Part shown: in pieces, positions 61,253-64,000 of the stretch
Position numbering within the stretch: position 1 is the stretch's first letter
Layout: the number at the start of each line of letters is the position of its first letter
From: Phytoactinopolyspora limicola
GTDB taxonomy: Bacteria; Actinomycetota; Actinomycetes; Jiangellales; Jiangellaceae
DNA: 64,000 nucleotides
Direction: 5' to 3'
Assembly (NCBI RefSeq): GCF_011320225.1
Contig: NZ_JAAOEN010000001.1
Span: forward strand, 787,652 to 851,651
Translations under genes and position numbers: made by a program
Notes under the pieces: model-generated
Database searches by the model: none
What the model was told of the DNA's origin: nothing
Seen by the model: only the letters and a program-made list of their open reading frames with translations

Positions 61253-62725
61253 TCAGAAGCGGCGGCCCCCGCTGGACCGCGAGGACGAGCTGCGACTCGA
61301 CCCGCCACCAAACGAGCCTCCGGAGCGGCCGCCACCCCGGCCCGACGTCGAGCTTTCTTTGGCTATCTCCTTCGCCGCGGTGCGGACGAGGCGAGCGGTG
61401 CGCTGTGCCCCTCGGTTGAGCCGTTGTGCTGGACGGCGGTGGTCGCGGCGTTCCCAGAGGGTGCGCCGCGCCTCGTAGTGGCGGCGTTCCGGGAACCGCC
61501 ATGTGCCGCCGTCATCGGTGCTCCAGTAGCCCTCGATATACGCCACCAGGTGTTCACCCACCGACCAGTAGGAGCGCCGGTCGACGACGCGCGCATCCGG
61601 CGTCTCGTCGGCATCGATCCGCTCCGCACACTCGGTACAGGTGTTGACGGTGCGCTCCGCACCGGCGGATGGTGACCACTGACGCTCGGCCGTGCTCGGG
61701 CCGTGCCGCGGATCGAAGAAACACGGCGGGGTCCGTTCCGGCCGTGGTTCACCTCGGTACATCGCGGTTAGGCAGTGCAGGAGGTAACGGGCGTCGCCGA
61801 GGAGTGTGGTGACAGCGCGGATGTCGTCGTCGCCCTCCAGGGCGTCGAGTCGGTGTCGGGCTTTCTCCACGGCGTCGAGGATCTCGCGGGTCAGGAGGGC
61901 TTGCTCGATGTCGGAGGTGGCCGGGAGCGTCGACACCTTCTCCGACAACTCGATGACCTCCTCGTTGAGCAGTGGCTGAACCGTAAACACGTGCAGCCGT
62001 TCCTCGTCGCGCTGCTGCCGACGGCCGACTCGGCTGGCGACGAACCACCACAGCGCGAAGACGACCACTACTACACCGACCGCCACCGCCGCGTAGAGAT
62101 ACCACGGCTGCTTCACCTGGGAAGCCCGATCGATGAATCGATCCAGCATGGCGTGGTAGTCCGGTGCACAACAGTCGACGGCCTGGTCGACGGCGCTTTC
62201 CACGTTGTAGGTAGGGCCGGAGTCGGCGTGCTGCACACCCCAGAAACCACGGCCGTCGTCGGAGGAATCGGCGTCCACGAGTATGGCGTAGACGCCATCC
62301 AGGCCGACCCGCTCGTAGAGCTCGGTGGCCATCACCGGGCTCTCCCACAGCAGCTCGGTGCGGAATGCTCGCTCGTCGGGGATGGCCAGGACCGACGCCG
62401 GGATCACCGCGATCCGCATCGGCACCGGCGCTCCCTTGGCTGCGCGGTCGAGTTCGGCGGCGGACCGCCCGCTGAGGCGTTGCTGGCTCTCCGGCGCGAC
62501 CCACACTCCGGGCTCGGATAGGTGCAGCGCTAACTCGTCGAAATACACCTCGACGGCTCGTTCGTGTTCCGCGGCGCTGGTGGCGGCGGGCTGGGCGACC
62601 GCCGTCGACCCCGGACTGGCGACGACGGAGCCGGAGACGCCGAGCGATCCCACGACGCCCAGTGCGGCGACGGCGGCGACTGCCCGTACCCTTCGCACCA
62701 CCGAGGTTCGGCTATGTGTGGTCAT
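61253..62725 (-). CDS. Secreted/membrane protein, paralogue of the upstream gene
   Basis: A 490-residue protein: signal peptide (about 1-37), an outer domain of about 170 residues with an alpha/beta look (MRIAVIPASVLAIPDERAFR, DGVYAILVDADSS), one membrane helix (about 208-232), then a cytoplasmic helical region and a cysteine motif CFFDPRHGPS ... CTECAERI that could bind zinc. It ends in a Gly/Ser/Arg-rich tail. The outer part resembles the TPM/YgcG-like fold. ATG overlaps the upstream gene by four bases. The paralogue lacks the GSR tail. Confidence 0.7.
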   Translation of the reverse strand: MTTHSRTSVVRRVRAVAAVAALGVVGSLGVSGSVVASPGSTAVAQPAATSAAEHERAVEVYFDELALHLSEPGVWVAPESQQRLSGRSAAELDRAAKGAPVPMRIAVIPASVLAIPDERAFRTELLWESPVMATELYERVGLDGVYAILVDADSSDDGRGFWGVQHADSGPTYNVESAVDQAVDCCAPDYHAMLDRFIDRASQVKQPWYLYAAVAVGVVVVVFALWWFVASRVGRRQQRDEERLHVFTVQPLLNEEVIELSEKVSTLPATSDIEQALLTREILDAVEKARHRLDALEGDDDIRAVTTLLGDARYLLHCLTAMYRGEPRPERTPPCFFDPRHGPSTAERQWSPSAGAERTVNTCTECAERIDADETPDARVVDRRSYWSVGEHLVAYIEGYWSTDDGGTWRFPERRHYEARRTLWERRDHRRPAQRLNRGAQRTARLVRTAAKEIAKESSTSGRGGGRSGGSFGGGSSRSSSSRSSGGRRF

Positions 62726-63801
62726 CCGGTCACCGCCATCCGCTCGTCCCGGCAGTTCGCGCAGACCGGGACCTCACGTTTCACCCCACCGGCCGGTGTG
62801 TACAGCCAGTCGGTCACCGAGACGCCGTGGCGGGCGTCGAAGAAACAGTCCACCCGCCGGGCGGGTAGCGGCTCTCCAGCCAACCGGGCCTTCCCGCAGG
62901 CGAGTCGCCATCGTCCGTATTCGCTGCGAGCACGGACGGCCCGCAGGATCAGGTCGTCCGGGTCGGCGTCGACAGCGTGGCCGACCTCCGAGTATGCGTC
63001 CATGGCTGCCTGGACATCGGCGGCGACGGCAGGGTCGTCCAGCGGGAGCCCTGCGGAGCTGATCTCCTCGCCGAAGCGGGTGACGTCTTCGCGGGCCAGC
63101 GCCTGCCGGCCCTCCAGAGTGTCCATCTCGTCCGGTAGAGCGTCGAACGACGGGCGGTACAGCGCTGGGCCGTGCGCCCGGGAGCGGCGCATCCGCCGCC
63201 AGAGGAAGAGCCCGCCCCCGGCCAGCAGGACGACGACGGCGCCGAGGCCGACCAGCACCACTGGTGATACACCGCTGTTGGTGCCGTCGTCCGGCAGCGA
63301 CGGAACGCCGAGTTCGTCGAGAACCGCGTTGAGGAGTCCAGCAGGTTCGCCGCGGGTGAAGTTGTCGAGTTGCCCGACGAGGATCTGGTCGGCGGCGACG
63401 CCCACGCCGACGGAGCCGCTGTAGGTGCCGCTACCGCCGAACACGACGAAGTAATGGCCGTCCGCACCGATCCGCTCGGTGGCGGCCTGGACGAAAGCGA
63501 CGCCGCGCTCGTCGTCCGTGCGGCCGGACATGGTGGACAATGCCACCGCGGGTACAACGGCGATGTGGATGGGCGGTGTGTTCCCGTCGACCCGAGCGGC
63601 GAGTGAGGCGGCGGCGTCGTCGGTCATCAGGAGGTGTTGGCTGGCGTCAACATAAACGTTGCCGGATTGCCACCCGGCCAGAACCTCATCGAGGTACGGA
63701 TTGCTCGGCTCGTCGGCGTGAACCGGACTGGCGATCAAGCTCAGAGTGGCGCCGGCGACGAGCGCCGTGAGCAGCGTACGTAAAGGTCGAATGGTCCTCA
63801 C
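62722..63801 (-). CDS. Secreted/membrane protein with cytoplasmic zinc-binding-like motif
   Basis: A 359-residue protein: signal peptide (about 1-29, ending ASPVHADE), an outer TPM-like domain (PPIHIAVVPAVALSTMSGRT, GHYFVVFGGSG), one membrane helix (about 183-205), helical cytoplasmic region and CFFDARHGVS ... VCANCRDER at the C-terminus, matching its downstream paralogue. The GTG start is seven bases from TACCCT. The signal and helix orientation place the cysteine motif inside the cell. Function unknown; the pair could be a membrane-stress or lipid-associated complex. Confidence 0.7.
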   Translation of the reverse strand: MRTIRPLRTLLTALVAGATLSLIASPVHADEPSNPYLDEVLAGWQSGNVYVDASQHLLMTDDAAASLAARVDGNTPPIHIAVVPAVALSTMSGRTDDERGVAFVQAATERIGADGHYFVVFGGSGTYSGSVGVGVAADQILVGQLDNFTRGEPAGLLNAVLDELGVPSLPDDGTNSGVSPVVLVGLGAVVVLLAGGGLFLWRRMRRSRAHGPALYRPSFDALPDEMDTLEGRQALAREDVTRFGEEISSAGLPLDDPAVAADVQAAMDAYSEVGHAVDADPDDLILRAVRARSEYGRWRLACGKARLAGEPLPARRVDCFFDARHGVSVTDWLYTPAGGVKREVPVCANCRDERMAVTG

Positions 63802-63808
63802 CGGGGTG

Positions 63809-63814
63809 AGGGTA
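63809..63814 (-). promoter_or_regulatory. -10 hexamer TACCCT of the paralogue operon
   Basis: On the minus strand TACCCT is followed by seven bases and GTG at 63801, the leaderless pattern. Confidence 0.5.
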
Positions 63815-63898
63815 CCGGTCGCGGTGGGAAGGCACGAATCGGTTGGTGGCGCAACCGTCCGTGTTGGTTCGGCACCAGACGGGGACGGTGACGGAGGG

Positions 63899-63972
63899 AG
63901 CCCGAAGTCGGATTCGAACCGACGACCTGCTGTTTACAAGACAGCTGCTCTGACCAACTGAGCTATTCGGGC
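63899..63972 (-). tRNA. tRNA-Thr (anticodon UGU)
   Basis: A complete cloverleaf on the minus strand, 74 bases without an encoded CCA. The acceptor stem GCCCGAA pairs with TTCGGGC; the D-arm AGCTCAGTTGGTCAGAGC, anticodon stem GCTGT/ACAGC with loop CTTGTAA, and the T-arm with GGTTCGAATCC are all canonical. Anticodon TGT reads ACA codons. Confidence 0.95.
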
Positions 63973-64000
63973 ACGGAGACAACCCGCGCGGGATGCCCGA

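Overview
The window is about 64 kb of very GC-rich DNA with dense, often overlapping genes. The marker genes place it on the chromosome of an actinomycete (Actinomycetota): mshA (mycothiol), lsr2, carD, senX3-regX3, a type III pantothenate kinase and an MsiK-type sugar ATPase. Many genes start on GTG or ATG only 6-8 nt after a TAnnnT hexamer, the signature of actinobacterial leaderless mRNAs. I cannot fix the genus; a non-mycobacterial soil or plant actinomycete is my best guess. There is no prophage, integrase, intact insertion sequence or CRISPR array. One tRNA gene (Thr, UGU) lies at the right end.

Region 1 (1-26934) looks like the conserved actinobacterial block PH-domain pair / DUF2520 / panC-panD / nadB-nadC / coaX / lysS / lsr2, opened up by accessory modules. 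These are a small-protein and membrane-protein cluster beside panD; a divergent MFS/LacI pair with a 30-bp operator; three Gfo/Idh/MocA oxidoreductases under two matching LacI-type operators; an ABC-2 exporter of three genes; an ABC transporter divergent from a NarL-type two-component system; and an ECF41-type sigma factor divergent from an epimerase preceded by a near-consensus ECF41 promoter. The core genes make pantothenate/CoA and NAD precursors.

Region 2 (27073-31047) holds a 2-hydroxyacid oxidase and an FAH-family hydrolase, a divergent FadR-type regulator with two operators, a 167-bp MITE-like element, and a Uma2-type nuclease. Region 3 (31048-43851) is another conserved actinobacterial core: gpmA, ybjN-like, mshA, an L,D-transpeptidase, phoU, senX3-regX3, a lipoprotein, carD, ispD-ispF, PAP2, cysS and rlmB. 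It covers glycolysis, mycothiol, phosphate signalling, isoprenoid precursors and translation.

Region 4 (44090-56806) has an acyl-CoA dehydrogenase, DUF4032 and msiK, a CBS protein, an MFS transporter, and then a compact envelope-polysaccharide-type cluster (mtnP, GT2, DUF2064, response regulator, kinase, GT-C-like membrane protein, Zn-ribbon epimerase). Region 5 (57318-61214) is the most intriguing: a five-gene operon of a DoxX-like protein, a small membrane protein, an acyl-CoA-dehydrogenase-like flavoprotein, a PhnD-type binding-fold protein without a signal peptide, and a radical SAM protein with a degenerate TusA-like N-terminus. It looks like an uncharacterised biosynthetic or cofactor pathway. 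It is followed by two convergent paralogous secreted/membrane proteins and the tRNA.

Intergenic DNA carries several palindromic families: CTAG-bounded MITE-like elements (two of which supply stop codons), TGATCATG hairpins, a 42-bp inverted repeat, and a 16/17-bp tandem array.
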